From Flavobacterium cerinum (GTDB lineage: Bacteria; Bacteroidota; Bacteroidia; Flavobacteriales; Flavobacteriaceae), in NCBI RefSeq assembly GCF_004028155.1, contig NZ_SBII01000001.1, forward strand, positions 310,001 through 374,000: DNA of 64,000 nucleotides, read 5' to 3'. The notes beneath the pieces are model-generated. The model had not been told where the DNA came from and did not search any database. It saw only the letters and a program-made list of their open reading frames with translations. Shown in pieces: positions 18,449 to 28,097 of this stretch. The translations under genes and the position numbers were made by a program. Within the stretch, counting starts at the first letter, position 1; each line of letters opens with the position of its first letter.

Positions 18449-18999
18449 TGGAGAATACAGCTAAAAATAATATTGAGACAAAGTATAACAAATGGATCGT
18501 TGTTGTTTCTATTGCGATACCATTAGTAGTTGCCATTCTGTTTGGGGTTAAGTTAAAAGACTTTGGATACAATGTAGAACCTTTATCGTTCCTACCGCCT
18601 ATTTATGCATCCATTAACGGACTTACAGCTGTTGTTTTATTTACGGCAGTATGGGCAGTAAAAAATGGTAAAAGAAAGCTGCATGAGAACCTGATGAAGT
18701 TTGCGATAGGTTTATCTATTGCTTTTCTTGCTATGTATGTTGCTTATCACATGACGGCTGATTCTACTAAGTTTGGCGGAGAAGGAGCAATTAAGTATGT
18801 GTACTTTTTTATCCTTATAACGCATATCCTGCTTTCTATTATCATTATTCCTTTTGTATTGGTGACTTATGTTAGAGCGCTTGCACAGCGTTTCGATAAA
18901 CATAAAAAATTAGCCAGGATTACTTATCCAATATGGATGTATGTTGCAGTTACCGGTGTAATTGTATACTTAATGATTTCTCCTTATTACTCGCATTAA
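18448..18999 (+). CDS. DUF420 domain membrane protein
   Basis: This 183-residue protein has five predicted membrane helices and matches DUF420 (CtaM-like), including NGKRKLHENLMKFA and the histidines in MYVAYHMTADSTKFGG and RITYPIWMYVAVTGVIVYLM. Related proteins in Firmicutes are needed for cytochrome oxidase assembly, and the position after SCO agrees with that. It is coupled to SCO by a 1-nt overlap (TAATG). Confidence 0.87.
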   Translation: MENTAKNNIETKYNKWIVVVSIAIPLVVAILFGVKLKDFGYNVEPLSFLPPIYASINGLTAVVLFTAVWAVKNGKRKLHENLMKFAIGLSIAFLAMYVAYHMTADSTKFGGEGAIKYVYFFILITHILLSIIIIPFVLVTYVRALAQRFDKHKKLARITYPIWMYVAVTGVIVYLMISPYYSH

Positions 19000-19009
19000 T
19001 ATTACAGCT

Positions 19010-19255
19010 ATGAGCTTACAAATAAAACAGGTCTTTTTTGGTGCGGTTTTGTTTCTTGTTTCGGCAGGAGCAAATGCGCAATGCGCTATGTGTCGTGCGG
19101 CGCTTGAAAGCAGCGACGGAAACATTAAAGCAGAAGCAGTAAACGATGGTATTGTTTACCTTATGATATTTCCTTATCTGCTTGTAGCTTTAGTTGGCTT
19201 TGCAGTGTACAGGCTTAGAAAGAAGAAAAAGCAGGCAGCGACTGCAACAGAATAA
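19010..19255 (+). CDS. small exported membrane protein with a CxxC motif
   Basis: This 81-residue protein has a signal peptide ending near GANAQ (~24), immediately followed by CAMCRAALES (a CxxC pair in the mature protein), then one membrane helix (~48-65) and a basic tail (RLRKKKKQ). I do not recognise a named family. Its place as the last gene after SCO and DUF420, and a CxxC exposed outside the membrane, suggest a part in oxidase maturation or thiol/copper handling. A bidirectional terminator follows. Confidence 0.75.
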   Translation: MSLQIKQVFFGAVLFLVSAGANAQCAMCRAALESSDGNIKAEAVNDGIVYLMIFPYLLVALVGFAVYRLRKKKKQAATATE

Positions 19256-19283
19256 ATATAATAGTTAACTGGAATTTAAGACT

Positions 19284-19322
19284 ATAAAAAAAGCATCTGC
19301 CTTGGCAGATGCTTTTTTTATA
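19284..19322. terminator. bidirectional terminator between convergent genes
   Basis: A near-perfect palindrome, AAAGCATCTGCC-TT-GGCAGATGCTTT, is flanked by A and T runs, so it works on both strands for the genes ending at 19255 (+) and 19339 (-). Confidence 0.93.
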
Positions 19323-19338
19323 GCTATAAGAATGATTA

Positions 19339-20733
19339 TTATTTCATTCCGTCTATTTTAAGATCCATTTTCCCGGTTCCTTTTATAAAGGCAATGATCG
19401 CTTTGTCTGTAAGTTCAATTTTATCAAACTCAAAATCGTTAAGAGAGCCATTTACATAGATACCCGGCATTGGTGAGTAATTGTTTAAATAAGGAAGTAG
19501 GTTTTTCTTGCCTTCTTCTAGATTTGGTTTAATAGAGTAACGGCAGCTTTCCTGGATTTTCTTTAAGATGATACCTTCAGCAAGCCAGTTGGCTGTTCTC
19601 ATTAATACGCTTTTGGTATTAAGTACATAATCCATCTGGTCAAAGTAAATTTCTTTTGTTACAGCGTTGTAGTTAGGGTATCCTGTAAGGTATATGGTTC
19701 CGTTAATGCTTCCGGTCATGTCTAACGCTACGACCATCTTACCGTCTTTATTCCATAGATCTACTTTTTGTACAGTAACCTTTCGGCTTCCCGATCCAAA
19801 CTCCTGGCCCTGGAAGTTTTTGGTAATAACCTTAGATGCACTTTCATAAGTAGAAACAGCGGCTACAACAGCACTTATATTGTCGGGCATTTTGCTTACC
19901 GGCTTTAAAGTAATGTCTTCTTTTTTAAAGTTGTTTGCCGGTTTTTGTCCCACCATAGTAAGCATAGTACATTTAAGTCCCATTTCCATGGTTATTTGTT
20001 TTTTAGAAAGCACGGCATCGGTAACATAAAGTTCAAGTGGATTTAGTTTAAACCAGGCCTGATAACTTTCGTTGGTTAAAAACGGTGTGCTCAATTTTTC
20101 TAAAGCAGCAAGTACCTGAGGTTTAAAATCAGTAGTTTTTACTAAGGCTTTATCAAGTTCTTTCTCTATTTTTGACTTGAATAATTTTACTGCCGGATTT
20201 ATAAGGTAGGTTATAGCTACTTTTTTGCCGGCAATAGTAATGGTAGGACTTTCAGTCCATTCTAATGATTCGATAGTAGTATCGGTTGTCATTTTCCAGT
20301 TAGATAAACCTACTTTACTGTTAAAGGTAACAACAGCATCCAGGTTAACCTCGCGGGTATCATACAGGTTCATGCCAAGGGCAGAAGTACCGTATCTAAT
20401 ATTTGCTTTTATTTTTATGGGTACTATAGATTGGAGTTTCCCCTTTTGTTCTGTAAATTTAATAGGTGCAGTTTTCCAAACCTGCATGGCTATATTATCA
20501 TCTTCTATCGCTTTGTCTTCATATATAAGTCCGGTAAGGATTTTGTTTACCTGGGTTTCTACGTCGGCAATGGTCATAGTAACAGGCAGGTTTATAAATG
20601 AAGTAGTATTTTGATATACCAGCGGAGAGTTGTTGCCGGGCTCAGGTTTTAGTGCATCGATCCTCTTTGTAGTGGAACATCCTGTTAGTAAAACAGAAAA
20701 AAATAAAACACCCGAAAGTAGTAAGGTTCTCAT
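19339..20733 (-). CDS. DUF4403 family lipoprotein
   Basis: This 464-residue protein has a lipoprotein signal peptide with cysteine ~19 (LLTGCSTT). It matches DUF4403 in length and in features such as PVTMTIADVETQVNKILTGL near the N-terminus, a pattern of lipid-binding tubular (SMP/BPI-like) folds in this family. The role is unknown; lipid binding or transport in the envelope is a family-level inference. It is a single gene, divergent from the TolC gene. Confidence 0.82.
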   Translation of the reverse strand: MRTLLLSGVLFFSVLLTGCSTTKRIDALKPEPGNNSPLVYQNTTSFINLPVTMTIADVETQVNKILTGLIYEDKAIEDDNIAMQVWKTAPIKFTEQKGKLQSIVPIKIKANIRYGTSALGMNLYDTREVNLDAVVTFNSKVGLSNWKMTTDTTIESLEWTESPTITIAGKKVAITYLINPAVKLFKSKIEKELDKALVKTTDFKPQVLAALEKLSTPFLTNESYQAWFKLNPLELYVTDAVLSKKQITMEMGLKCTMLTMVGQKPANNFKKEDITLKPVSKMPDNISAVVAAVSTYESASKVITKNFQGQEFGSGSRKVTVQKVDLWNKDGKMVVALDMTGSINGTIYLTGYPNYNAVTKEIYFDQMDYVLNTKSVLMRTANWLAEGIILKKIQESCRYSIKPNLEEGKKNLLPYLNNYSPMPGIYVNGSLNDFEFDKIELTDKAIIAFIKGTGKMDLKIDGMK

Positions 20734-20846
20734 TTGTTGTTGTGTTGAAAAAATAACGACGCAAAATTAAGATTAATTTGTAACAAATTTAGCAGGAATA
20801 AGTCTAATAAAAATATAATACGATTACTTACGTTAGATAATTTAGG

Positions 20847-20854
20847 TAAATTTG
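20847..20854 (+). promoter_or_regulatory. -7 element TAAATTTG upstream of the TolC gene
   Basis: Exact TAnnTTTG match, 21 nt before the ATG at 20876. Confidence 0.55.
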
Positions 20855-20875
20855 TAAACTTTCCAATTGGAGCCT

Positions 20876-22315
20876 ATGAAAAATAAGTTTTGTACTCTAT
20901 TCCTTTTTGTTATAACACTCGCAGCAGGGCAGGTAAATGCCCAGGCTAAAAAGTGGACATTGGAGGAATGTGTTGATTATGCTATCAAGAATAATATATC
21001 CATAAAGCTAACAGGCCTTGATGCTCAAACTACAAAAGTGTCCAAGAGTGATGCTATTGGAGCATTTTTGCCAACAGCAAATGTTCAGGGTTCGCATTCC
21101 TGGAATATAGGTTTGAACCAGAATATCACAACAGGTTTGCTTGAAAACCAAACGACTCAGTTTACATCTGCGGGATTAAATGTTGGTATCGATATTTATA
21201 ATGGTTTGCAAAACCAAAACCGACTTAGAAGAGCTAATCTGGCAATTGTTGCAGCACAATATAAACTGGTTAAAATGCAGGAAGATATTGCGCTTAACGT
21301 GGCAAATGCCTACCTGCAGATTCTTTTTAATAAAGAAAACCTTAAGGTGCAGGAACAGCAGTTGGCATTCGATAACAAACAGATGGAGCGTACAGAGCAA
21401 TTGGTTGAAGGCGGAGCTGTGCCAAAAGGCGATCTCCTTGACATTAAAGCAACAATTGCAGCCGATGTGCAAAAGAAAATTGCAGCCGAAAACGCATTAC
21501 TTATTTCAAAATTAAGCCTTGCGCAATTAATGCAGTTGGAAGACTTCCAGAATTTTGACACCACAGACAGCGATTATCCTGATCAAAGCAGTGTCTTACT
21601 GGAGCAGCCATCTACAATATATACCAAAGCAAAAGAAACAAGAACAGATCTTAAAGCAGCAAGAGCCGATGTTGAAGTCGCAGAAAAAGATGTTAAGATT
21701 GCCAGAGGTGCTTACCAGCCAAGATTGACCGGTTTTTACAGCTTCGCTACCCGTGCTGCTTATTCTGATAAAGTTGTTGGGGTGGGTCCTGATGTAAACA
21801 ATCCTACGTCGGTAATTGGATTTGTAGAAGGTACAAATCAAAATGTAGTTCAGAATAATTTCAAACCGATACTTGGGAAAAGAGACCCTATCCTGGATCA
21901 GTTTAACGATAACAAAGGTCACTCTTTTGGTATATCATTAAACATTCCGATACTTAACGGTTTCACGGTTAGAAATAATGTACAAAGATCTAAAATCGAT
22001 CTTGAACGTACACAAATTACACTTCAGCAAAAAGAACTTGATCTTGAAAGAAACGTCTACACGGCATATACTGATGCACAGGGTGCGTTAAAAGCATATG
22101 ATGCTGCTGTATCTGCTGCGCATGCCAGAGAAGAATCACTGTCTTATGCAAAAGAAAGATATGAGGTAGGACTTATCAATGTGTTCGACCTTAATCAGGC
22201 ACAAACATTATCAGTAAACGCACAATCTGAAGTTTTGCGTACTAAATATGATTATATCTTTAAAGTGAAGATCTTAGAATTTTACTTTGGAATCCCAATT
22301 TATCAAAAACAATAG
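20876..22315 (+). CDS. TolC family outer-membrane efflux protein
   Basis: I start this at ATG 20876, not the in-frame TTG at 20867, because the signal peptide (MKNKFCTLFLFVITLAAG ... NAQ) begins there; length is then 479 residues. It has the TolC layout of two repeated halves with long coiled helices (WTLEECVDYAIKNN near the mature start; LNIPILNGF and GLINVFDLNQAQ in the second half). It forms an outer-membrane exit duct. It is followed after 2 nt by a periplasmic adaptor gene, but no inner-membrane pump is encoded next to them. Confidence 0.92.
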   Translation: MKNKFCTLFLFVITLAAGQVNAQAKKWTLEECVDYAIKNNISIKLTGLDAQTTKVSKSDAIGAFLPTANVQGSHSWNIGLNQNITTGLLENQTTQFTSAGLNVGIDIYNGLQNQNRLRRANLAIVAAQYKLVKMQEDIALNVANAYLQILFNKENLKVQEQQLAFDNKQMERTEQLVEGGAVPKGDLLDIKATIAADVQKKIAAENALLISKLSLAQLMQLEDFQNFDTTDSDYPDQSSVLLEQPSTIYTKAKETRTDLKAARADVEVAEKDVKIARGAYQPRLTGFYSFATRAAYSDKVVGVGPDVNNPTSVIGFVEGTNQNVVQNNFKPILGKRDPILDQFNDNKGHSFGISLNIPILNGFTVRNNVQRSKIDLERTQITLQQKELDLERNVYTAYTDAQGALKAYDAAVSAAHAREESLSYAKERYEVGLINVFDLNQAQTLSVNAQSEVLRTKYDYIFKVKILEFYFGIPIYQKQ

Positions 22316-22317
22316 CC

Positions 22318-23610
22318 ATGTCAAAAAAAACAATTTACTTTTTATTAGGTGGAGTAATTCTTATTATAGTACTTCTGGTTGTACTTAAAAATACCGGCGC
22401 AGTAGGTAATAATGATAAAGGGAAAGAAGTAGAAACAGCCATTGTTAAAGAGATAACCCTTACAGAAACTGTATCGGCTACCGGAAAGGTTCAGCCCGAA
22501 ATTGAAGTCAAAATATCATCTGAGGTTTCAGGTGAGATCATTCAGCTTCCTGTTAAAGAAGGACAGGCTATTAAAAAAGGTGACCTTTTAGTACGCATCA
22601 ATCCTGATATTTATGAGTCGAGTGTAACAAGAAGTGCCGCATCATTATCTACGACTAAGGCGGGTCTTAACCAGGCTGAAGCGCAGTTAAAAGAGGCTAA
22701 AGCAAATTATGACCGTAACAAACGCCTGTTTGAAAAAGGAGTGATATCAAAATCTGAATGGGATAAAATCGTATCTGCCTATGAGGTAGCTGTTGCAGGA
22801 AAACAATCGGCTTATTATAATGTAGCAAGTGCTAATGCTTCGGTAACTGAAGCAAAAGATAACCTGAACAGGACAACCATTTATGCCCCTGTAGACGGCA
22901 CAATTTCTAAACTTGATGCAGAGTTAGGTGAGCGTGTTGTAGGAACACAGCAAATGGCAGGTACCGAAATTATGAGGGTCGCAAACCTAAACAATATGGA
23001 AGTCGAAGTAGATGTTAACGAGAATGATATCGTTAAAATAGAAATAGGCGATGCTGCAAATATTGAAGTAGATGCTTATCTGAAAAGACAGTTTAAAGGA
23101 ACTGTAACCAGTATATCAAACTCGGCAAGCAGCGCCCTTACTGCCGATCAGGTTACAAACTTTAAAGTGAAAGTAAGAATACTTAAAGAGTCATATGAAG
23201 ATATGACTAAAGGTAAACCTGAAAACTATTCACCATTCAGACCCGGAATGACGGCTACAGTTGATATTATTACTGAGAGTAGGGCAAATATACTTTCTGT
23301 GCCTATTAGTGCTGTGGTAGTAAAGGCAGATACTACTTCTGTTAAAAAAGATGTGGTTAAAGAACTTGAAGAAAAAGAACAGGAAAATAAAACGGGTACT
23401 ACTAAGAAGAAATTCGAATGTGTATTTGTAAAATCTGGAGACAAAGCGGTATTAAGAGTGATTACTACCGGAATTCAGGATGATACAAATATCGAGGTAA
23501 TAAAAGGGCTTAAAAAAGGAGATGAAGTAATTACCGGACCTTATAATGTGGTCTCTAAAGAGCTTAACCCTAATGATAAGGTACAGGTAAAACCTAAGAG
23601 TGCTAAATAA
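22318..23610 (+). CDS. efflux transporter periplasmic adaptor subunit (HlyD/RND type)
   Basis: This 430-residue protein has an N-terminal membrane helix (~5-24) followed by the lipoyl/barrel-sandwich half (VSGEIIQLPVKEGQAIKKGD), a coiled-coil hairpin (~100-185), the second lipoyl half (TTIYAPVDGTISKL) and a beta-barrel/membrane-proximal domain. A lysine/glutamate-rich insert lies near 350-375. It links an inner-membrane pump to TolC. The gene starts 2 nt after tolC, and tsaB follows after 9 nt where a pump gene might be expected. Confidence 0.92.
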   Translation: MSKKTIYFLLGGVILIIVLLVVLKNTGAVGNNDKGKEVETAIVKEITLTETVSATGKVQPEIEVKISSEVSGEIIQLPVKEGQAIKKGDLLVRINPDIYESSVTRSAASLSTTKAGLNQAEAQLKEAKANYDRNKRLFEKGVISKSEWDKIVSAYEVAVAGKQSAYYNVASANASVTEAKDNLNRTTIYAPVDGTISKLDAELGERVVGTQQMAGTEIMRVANLNNMEVEVDVNENDIVKIEIGDAANIEVDAYLKRQFKGTVTSISNSASSALTADQVTNFKVKVRILKESYEDMTKGKPENYSPFRPGMTATVDIITESRANILSVPISAVVVKADTTSVKKDVVKELEEKEQENKTGTTKKKFECVFVKSGDKAVLRVITTGIQDDTNIEVIKGLKKGDEVITGPYNVVSKELNPNDKVQVKPKSAK

Positions 23611-23619
23611 AAATAAGGA

Positions 23620-24279
23620 ATGGGTTTTATTTTAAATATTGAAACAGCTACAAAAAACTGCTCGGTTTGCCTGGCAGAAAATGGTAAGGCTGTTGTTTTA
23701 ACAGAACATGCAGGCGAAGGCTACAGCCATGCCGAAAAATTACACGTTTTTATAGAAGAAGCACTTCAAAAAGCAGGCATTGCATTCAGTCAGCTGGATG
23801 CTGTTGCTGTAAGTATGGGCCCCGGTTCATATACCGGGCTTCGCATAGGTGTTTCGGCAGCGAAAGGGCTTTGCTATTCGCTTAATATACCTTTGCTGGC
23901 TATAGATACTCTTGAGCTTTTAGCGCGCAATACAGCCGTTGCCGAAGGTGTTATTGTCCCAATGATTGATGCCCGCCGTATGGAAGTATATACAGCTGTT
24001 TTTGATAAAAATTACAATAAGCTAAGAGATACTAAAGCAGAGATTATTATCGAAACTTCTTTTGAAGAAATTGAGGATACAATACATCTTGTGGGAGATG
24101 GTGCTGCAAAATGCCGTGAACTCTTAAATGCCGAAAGATTTGTATATCATGAGGAAATAATATACCCATCTGCAGCACAAATGGCAGCAGTGTCATTTGA
24201 TAAGTACAAAAAAAGCGACACTGTTGATGTCGCTTATTTTGAACCTTTTTATTTGAAAGATTTTATTGCCGGTAAATAA
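23620..24279 (+). CDS. tsaB: tRNA threonylcarbamoyladenosine biosynthesis protein TsaB
   Basis: This 219-residue ASKHA-fold protein is the non-catalytic partner of TsaD in making t6A37 on ANN-decoding tRNAs. It has the N-terminal LNIETATKNCSVCLAENG, the SHAEKLHVFIEEAL helix and the VSMGPGSYTGLRIGVSAAKG motif. It lacks the metal-binding histidines of TsaD, as expected. Its 3' end also holds a terminator that works for the convergent gene, whose stop begins at the next base. Confidence 0.94.
   Translation: MGFILNIETATKNCSVCLAENGKAVVLTEHAGEGYSHAEKLHVFIEEALQKAGIAFSQLDAVAVSMGPGSYTGLRIGVSAAKGLCYSLNIPLLAIDTLELLARNTAVAEGVIVPMIDARRMEVYTAVFDKNYNKLRDTKAEIIIETSFEEIEDTIHLVGDGAAKCRELLNAERFVYHEEIIYPSAAQMAAVSFDKYKKSDTVDVAYFEPFYLKDFIAGK
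24208..24235 (-). terminator. terminator inside tsaB for the convergent minus-strand gene
   Basis: AAGCGACA (24213-24220) pairs with TGTCGCTT (24228-24235) over 7 nt. Read on the minus strand, the stem is followed by a run of seven T (24208-24214), so it should end the transcript of the 24280-24960 gene within the tsaB coding region. Confidence 0.7.
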
Positions 24280-24960
24280 TTACAGGATAGTGTCGATATA
24301 AGTACCAATTTGTTGTAGATCTGTTACTTTTTCAACATCAAGTTTTCCTTTTTTGATAAACTCAAGGATTTCTTTGCTTTTTGCTGGTACTAGTTTAGCA
24401 AGGTCTTTTTTGCTTGAAAAATAAACAGCATCCTGATCTTTTATTTTGATGTAGAATTCATCATCTGTCTTTTTGTAGTTAGCGGCTTTGTATGTTTGGT
24501 AGCTGCTTGCCGGGAATACTTCAGGTTGAAGGAATATTCTCTGTCTCTTAAAGATCTTTACATTAGGAGTTTCGCTTACAATGTTAAGGTATCCTGTTAT
24601 AGTCTCATCTTTGCTTGTTCTGTATTGTTGTAAAGAATAAGCTTCTCCAGTACTTACAAATTTTACTGTTACACCATCTTGCTTTGGTAAAACACTAAAT
24701 GATCCTGTTTGAGGCTCGCTAATTTCAAAATTATCGCCATAAGCATTATAACGTGCTAAAATTGTTTTCTCGTTATTAGATGCTTTAGCAGGCATGTATT
24801 TCTCGTTAACATACATAGAACCTGTTGCAGCCTGACTTTTCTCTTTCATTACCATGATCTGACCACCACTACTGTGTACTGGTGTCTGGTTTACCTGTGC
24901 TGTAGCAATCAGCGACGTAAAGGCAAGTGCTGCCGTGTAAATTAAATTTTCTTTTTTCAT
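24280..24960 (-). CDS. exported protein of unknown function
   Basis: This 226-residue protein has a signal peptide with cleavage likely after TAQ (~22) and no lipobox or further membrane helix, so it is probably periplasmic. The mature part is mixed beta/alpha with a lysine-rich C-terminal region (KKDLAKLVPAKSKEILEFIKKGKL) that resembles the tails of other Flavobacteriia exported proteins. I do not recognise a family. It is a single gene with a weak promoter (TATCTTTA at 25009-25016) and a terminator embedded in tsaB. Confidence 0.7.
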   Translation of the reverse strand: MKKENLIYTAALAFTSLIATAQVNQTPVHSSGGQIMVMKEKSQAATGSMYVNEKYMPAKASNNEKTILARYNAYGDNFEISEPQTGSFSVLPKQDGVTVKFVSTGEAYSLQQYRTSKDETITGYLNIVSETPNVKIFKRQRIFLQPEVFPASSYQTYKAANYKKTDDEFYIKIKDQDAVYFSSKKDLAKLVPAKSKEILEFIKKGKLDVEKVTDLQQIGTYIDTIL

Positions 24961-25117
24961 TTTCTTTTTGTTTTCAATAGTTTTTTTGTGTGACTAAAAA
25001 ATAGGGGGTAAAGATACTTTTTAAAAAATAATAGTAAATGTTTTTAGTTAAAAAATAATTAACCAAAAAACATGCCATATCTAGTAACGGTCAGTGTGTT
25101 GTATTATTGTAGCTCAA

Positions 25118-25960
25118 TTATACTTTTTGAAGTGTCTTTAAATGTACATCACGTTGCGGAAATGGAATCTCTATAGCTGCTTTTTCAAAAGCGATTTTAG
25201 TGTTCTCATAAAAATCAGATACCATAGCACCGTGATTACCGCGTTCAGCCCATATTTGTATAGCTAAAGTAACAGCATTTTCGGCAAGATTTTTCACTTC
25301 AATTCCGGGAACGGGCGTTTTTAATATTTTTGGATCACTCTCTATAACATCGTGTAATACCTCCTTTACATGTTTAAGATTACAGGTGTAAGCTACGCTT
25401 AAAATGATCTCTGCGCGGCGCAGTGGCTCCTGCGAATAGTTCTTTATAGTGTTGTTAGATAGTGTACCGTTAGGCAGGTAAACCACTTGGTTGTTTGATG
25501 TAATAATTCGGGTACTGAATATCTGGATGCTATTAACGGTTCCTGATTGTCCCTGGGCTTCAATAGTATCACCCACACGGAAAGGTTTGAATAGTATAAT
25601 AAGCAATCCACCCGCAAAGTTAGAAAGCGACCCTTGTAGCGAAAGCCCTATTGCAATACCTGCCGCACCCAAGGCAGCCATGAAGGAGGTAGTTTGCACT
25701 CCAAGCTGACCTATAACTGTAATAAAGAGTATTGCCCTGAATATCCAGGTACAAACATCGAGCACAAACTTTAAAAAAGTTGGGTCCATGTTCCTTTTGG
25801 CCATTAATCCGGTTATAATTTTTCTAAAAACTTTTATTATAACTATACCAATAATTAATGTTATTGCTGCTCCAATTACGTTTGGGATGTAATTAATTAA
25901 AGAGTCAATAAGCGTATCTATAAACTTGTCAAGTTTATTTATTGAAAATAATGAAATCAT
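25118..25960 (-). CDS. small-conductance mechanosensitive channel (MscS family)
   Basis: This 280-residue protein has three membrane helices and the MscS pore helix with its glycine/alanine pattern ([24 protein letters not shown], ~94-117; TM3), then the beta domain ([26 protein letters not shown]) and the C-terminal alpha/beta domain ([11 protein letters not shown]). It releases solutes on osmotic downshock. Its start overlaps the stop of the upstream YyaL-type gene by 4 nt, so the two form an operon. Confidence 0.94.
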   Translation of the reverse strand: MISLFSINKLDKFIDTLIDSLINYIPNVIGAAITLIIGIVIIKVFRKIITGLMAKRNMDPTFLKFVLDVCTWIFRAILFITVIGQLGVQTTSFMAALGAAGIAIGLSLQGSLSNFAGGLLIILFKPFRVGDTIEAQGQSGTVNSIQIFSTRIITSNNQVVYLPNGTLSNNTIKNYSQEPLRRAEIILSVAYTCNLKHVKEVLHDVIESDPKILKTPVPGIEVKNLAENAVTLAIQIWAERGNHGAMVSDFYENTKIAFEKAAIEIPFPQRDVHLKTLQKV

Positions 25961-27978
25961 AGTGATTGTAAATTGTTTAAAGTTTCCTCAGTTGTAGTTA
26001 GAGGCAGGCCGCACGCCTTATTTTGGCAAATATAGAACAACAATTCATCCTGTACAAAACGGTTGGCAAGAAACGGAATGCCAGATGCTCTTGTACTACC
26101 TGCTATAATAACATGAGGAAGGTAATGGTTGTTTATTTTTTTTATTTCTTCAGACGCATTCGCTCCGCATATTGCGAGTTCTCTGTTTTGAGGCGAAAGG
26201 TTCATCCACAAATTCAGCCAGTTTGAAAATGCTGATGGATAATCAAGATTAGGTATGATAAGATGCAGCATTTGTAGTGCTGTTTTTTCATAGTGGCTGT
26301 TTTCAAAAAGTATGCTCAGTTTGTACAGCACATTTGCCATGATCGAGTTTGATGCTGGGATAACATTATCTTCGGTTTCAAAATGAGCCGCAATAAGTTG
26401 TTCTTCTTTTGCAGAGGTGTAAGCAAAAAAATGCTGCTTCCCGTCATAAAAGTTTTCAAGGCAGTAATCGGTAAGTTGTTTTGCATAAAGCAGCCATTTC
26501 TCTTCAAGAGTAGCTTCATACAGGGCAGTAAAAGCATCTGCAGTAAGGGCATAATCTTCTAAAAAGCCTTTGATTTTTACAGTGCCATTTTTGTAAGTAC
26601 GCCATAAATGCCCATCACTGTGCCATAAATTATCGGTTATAAACTGGGCATTTCGATGTGCTGCCATTAGGTATTCACTATTATTCAGTGCCTTATAAGC
26701 ATCAACATAGCCTTTGAGCATAATGGCATTCCATGAAGTTAAGGTTTTGTCGTCAAGGCGCGGCTTGGCACGTTTTTCACGTATTTCATACAATAACTCT
26801 TCCCATCGTTTTTTCTTCAGATGTAAAGCTGCTGTTGTAATACCGGCATCTGCCGCTAGTTTCTCTATAGTTTCATTTTGGATAAGTACAAAATGTCCGT
26901 CTTCCCAATAGCCAAATTCGTTAATATTGAATACGGTTGAGAAAAGTTCAAAATCTTCTTTCAACAGATCTTTCAATTCCTGTTTCTCCCAAACATAAAA
27001 GGCACCTTCTTCAAGATGGCCTTTTTCATTAAGGCTGTCGGCATCCAGAGCACTGTAAAAACCACCACTGCTGTCGGTTAGTTCTTTCTGAATAAAACGA
27101 TGTGTTTTTTCGATAACCTCTTTATATAATGTGTTTTTTGTGCGTTTATAAGCTTCAGCATACAAACTCATTAACTGACCATTGTCATACAGCATTTTTT
27201 CAAAATGAGGCACATGCCATTTCATGTCTACAGAGTAGCGGGAGAAACCGCCGTCTAAAGTGTCAAAGAGACCGCCATACGCCATTCTGGTTAAGGTTAA
27301 GTCTACAAAGTCAAGAATGTCCTGTCTTTTTTCCTGAAAGCCATAACGCTGTAAAAACAGGTAATTGTTTGGCATCATGAACTTAGGAGCTCGGGCATAA
27401 CCGCCAAACTCCCAATCAAAACTTTTAGACCATTTTTCTATAATGGGCTCTATACTGGAGGTTGATGCGATTTCGTCGGTAGTGTTTTCTCCTAATAAGA
27501 CGAGTGACTGTATGCCTGCCAGTAGTTTTTCGGCATAGTCTATTACTTTTTCAGGTTGCGTTGAGTATAATTCCTGTAACTGCTCTAATGTGGCGATCCA
27601 GTTGTCTTTCTTAAAATAGGTGCCTCCCCAAACAGGTCGCCCATCGGGGAGAAGTACAGCATTCATAGGCCAGCCGCCCTGTCCGGTCATTAATTGTACA
27701 GCTTTCATATAGGTAGCGTCTACATCTGGGCGTTCTTCACGGTCTACCTTTATAGATACAAAATGTTTGTTCATTACTGCAGCCACTTCATCGTCTTCAA
27801 AGCTCTCGTGTTCCATAACATGGCACCAGTGGCAGGCAGAATAACCTATGCTTACAATGATAAGTTTGTTTTCTTGTTTTGCCTTAGCAAGTGCCTGTTC
27901 ATTCCAGGCTTTCCAGTATATTGGGTTATTGGCGTGCTGCAGTAGGTAGGGGCTGGTTTCTAAGTGAAGTTCGTTCAT
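25957..27978 (-). CDS. thioredoxin domain-containing protein, YyaL/spermatogenesis-associated 20 family
   Basis: This 673-residue protein matches the DUF255/YyaL family. Residues ~1-160 are a thioredoxin-like domain with the family motif [14 protein letters not shown] (~48-61) and [11 protein letters not shown]. The rest is an (alpha/alpha)6-type glycosidase-like helical barrel ([16 protein letters not shown] and [14 protein letters not shown]). Length is typical. The function is not established. It has a good promoter and overlaps mscS by 4 nt. Confidence 0.9.
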   Translation of the reverse strand: MNELHLETSPYLLQHANNPIYWKAWNEQALAKAKQENKLIIVSIGYSACHWCHVMEHESFEDDEVAAVMNKHFVSIKVDREERPDVDATYMKAVQLMTGQGGWPMNAVLLPDGRPVWGGTYFKKDNWIATLEQLQELYSTQPEKVIDYAEKLLAGIQSLVLLGENTTDEIASTSSIEPIIEKWSKSFDWEFGGYARAPKFMMPNNYLFLQRYGFQEKRQDILDFVDLTLTRMAYGGLFDTLDGGFSRYSVDMKWHVPHFEKMLYDNGQLMSLYAEAYKRTKNTLYKEVIEKTHRFIQKELTDSSGGFYSALDADSLNEKGHLEEGAFYVWEKQELKDLLKEDFELFSTVFNINEFGYWEDGHFVLIQNETIEKLAADAGITTAALHLKKKRWEELLYEIREKRAKPRLDDKTLTSWNAIMLKGYVDAYKALNNSEYLMAAHRNAQFITDNLWHSDGHLWRTYKNGTVKIKGFLEDYALTADAFTALYEATLEEKWLLYAKQLTDYCLENFYDGKQHFFAYTSAKEEQLIAAHFETEDNVIPASNSIMANVLYKLSILFENSHYEKTALQMLHLIIPNLDYPSAFSNWLNLWMNLSPQNRELAICGANASEEIKKINNHYLPHVIIAGSTRASGIPFLANRFVQDELLFYICQNKACGLPLTTTEETLNNLQSL

Positions 27979-27998
27979 AATGCGTTTCTAAAAGAATG

Positions 27999-28030
27999 CG
28001 AAATTACTAAAACCAAAAGCGTCGGCAAAA
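27999..28030 (-). promoter_or_regulatory. promoter for the YyaL-type gene and mscS
   Basis: On the minus strand, TTTTG (28026-28030) is followed after 19 nt by TAATTTCG (27999-28006). This fits the Bacteroidota promoter with one mismatch in the -7 element, and would give a short leader before 27978. Confidence 0.6.
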
Positions 28031-28040
28031 GCATTTAGTA

Positions 28041-28066
28041 AAACAAAAACAGATTGTTTTATCTGT
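28041..28066 (-). terminator. terminator after the OsmC-type gene
   Basis: ACAGAT and ATCTGT (28049-28054/28061-28066) form a 6-bp stem with a 6-nt loop, followed on the minus strand by TTTTTGTTT. Confidence 0.6.
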
Positions 28067-28097
28067 TAATTAGTATTCAGGAAATTTTAATACTTGA

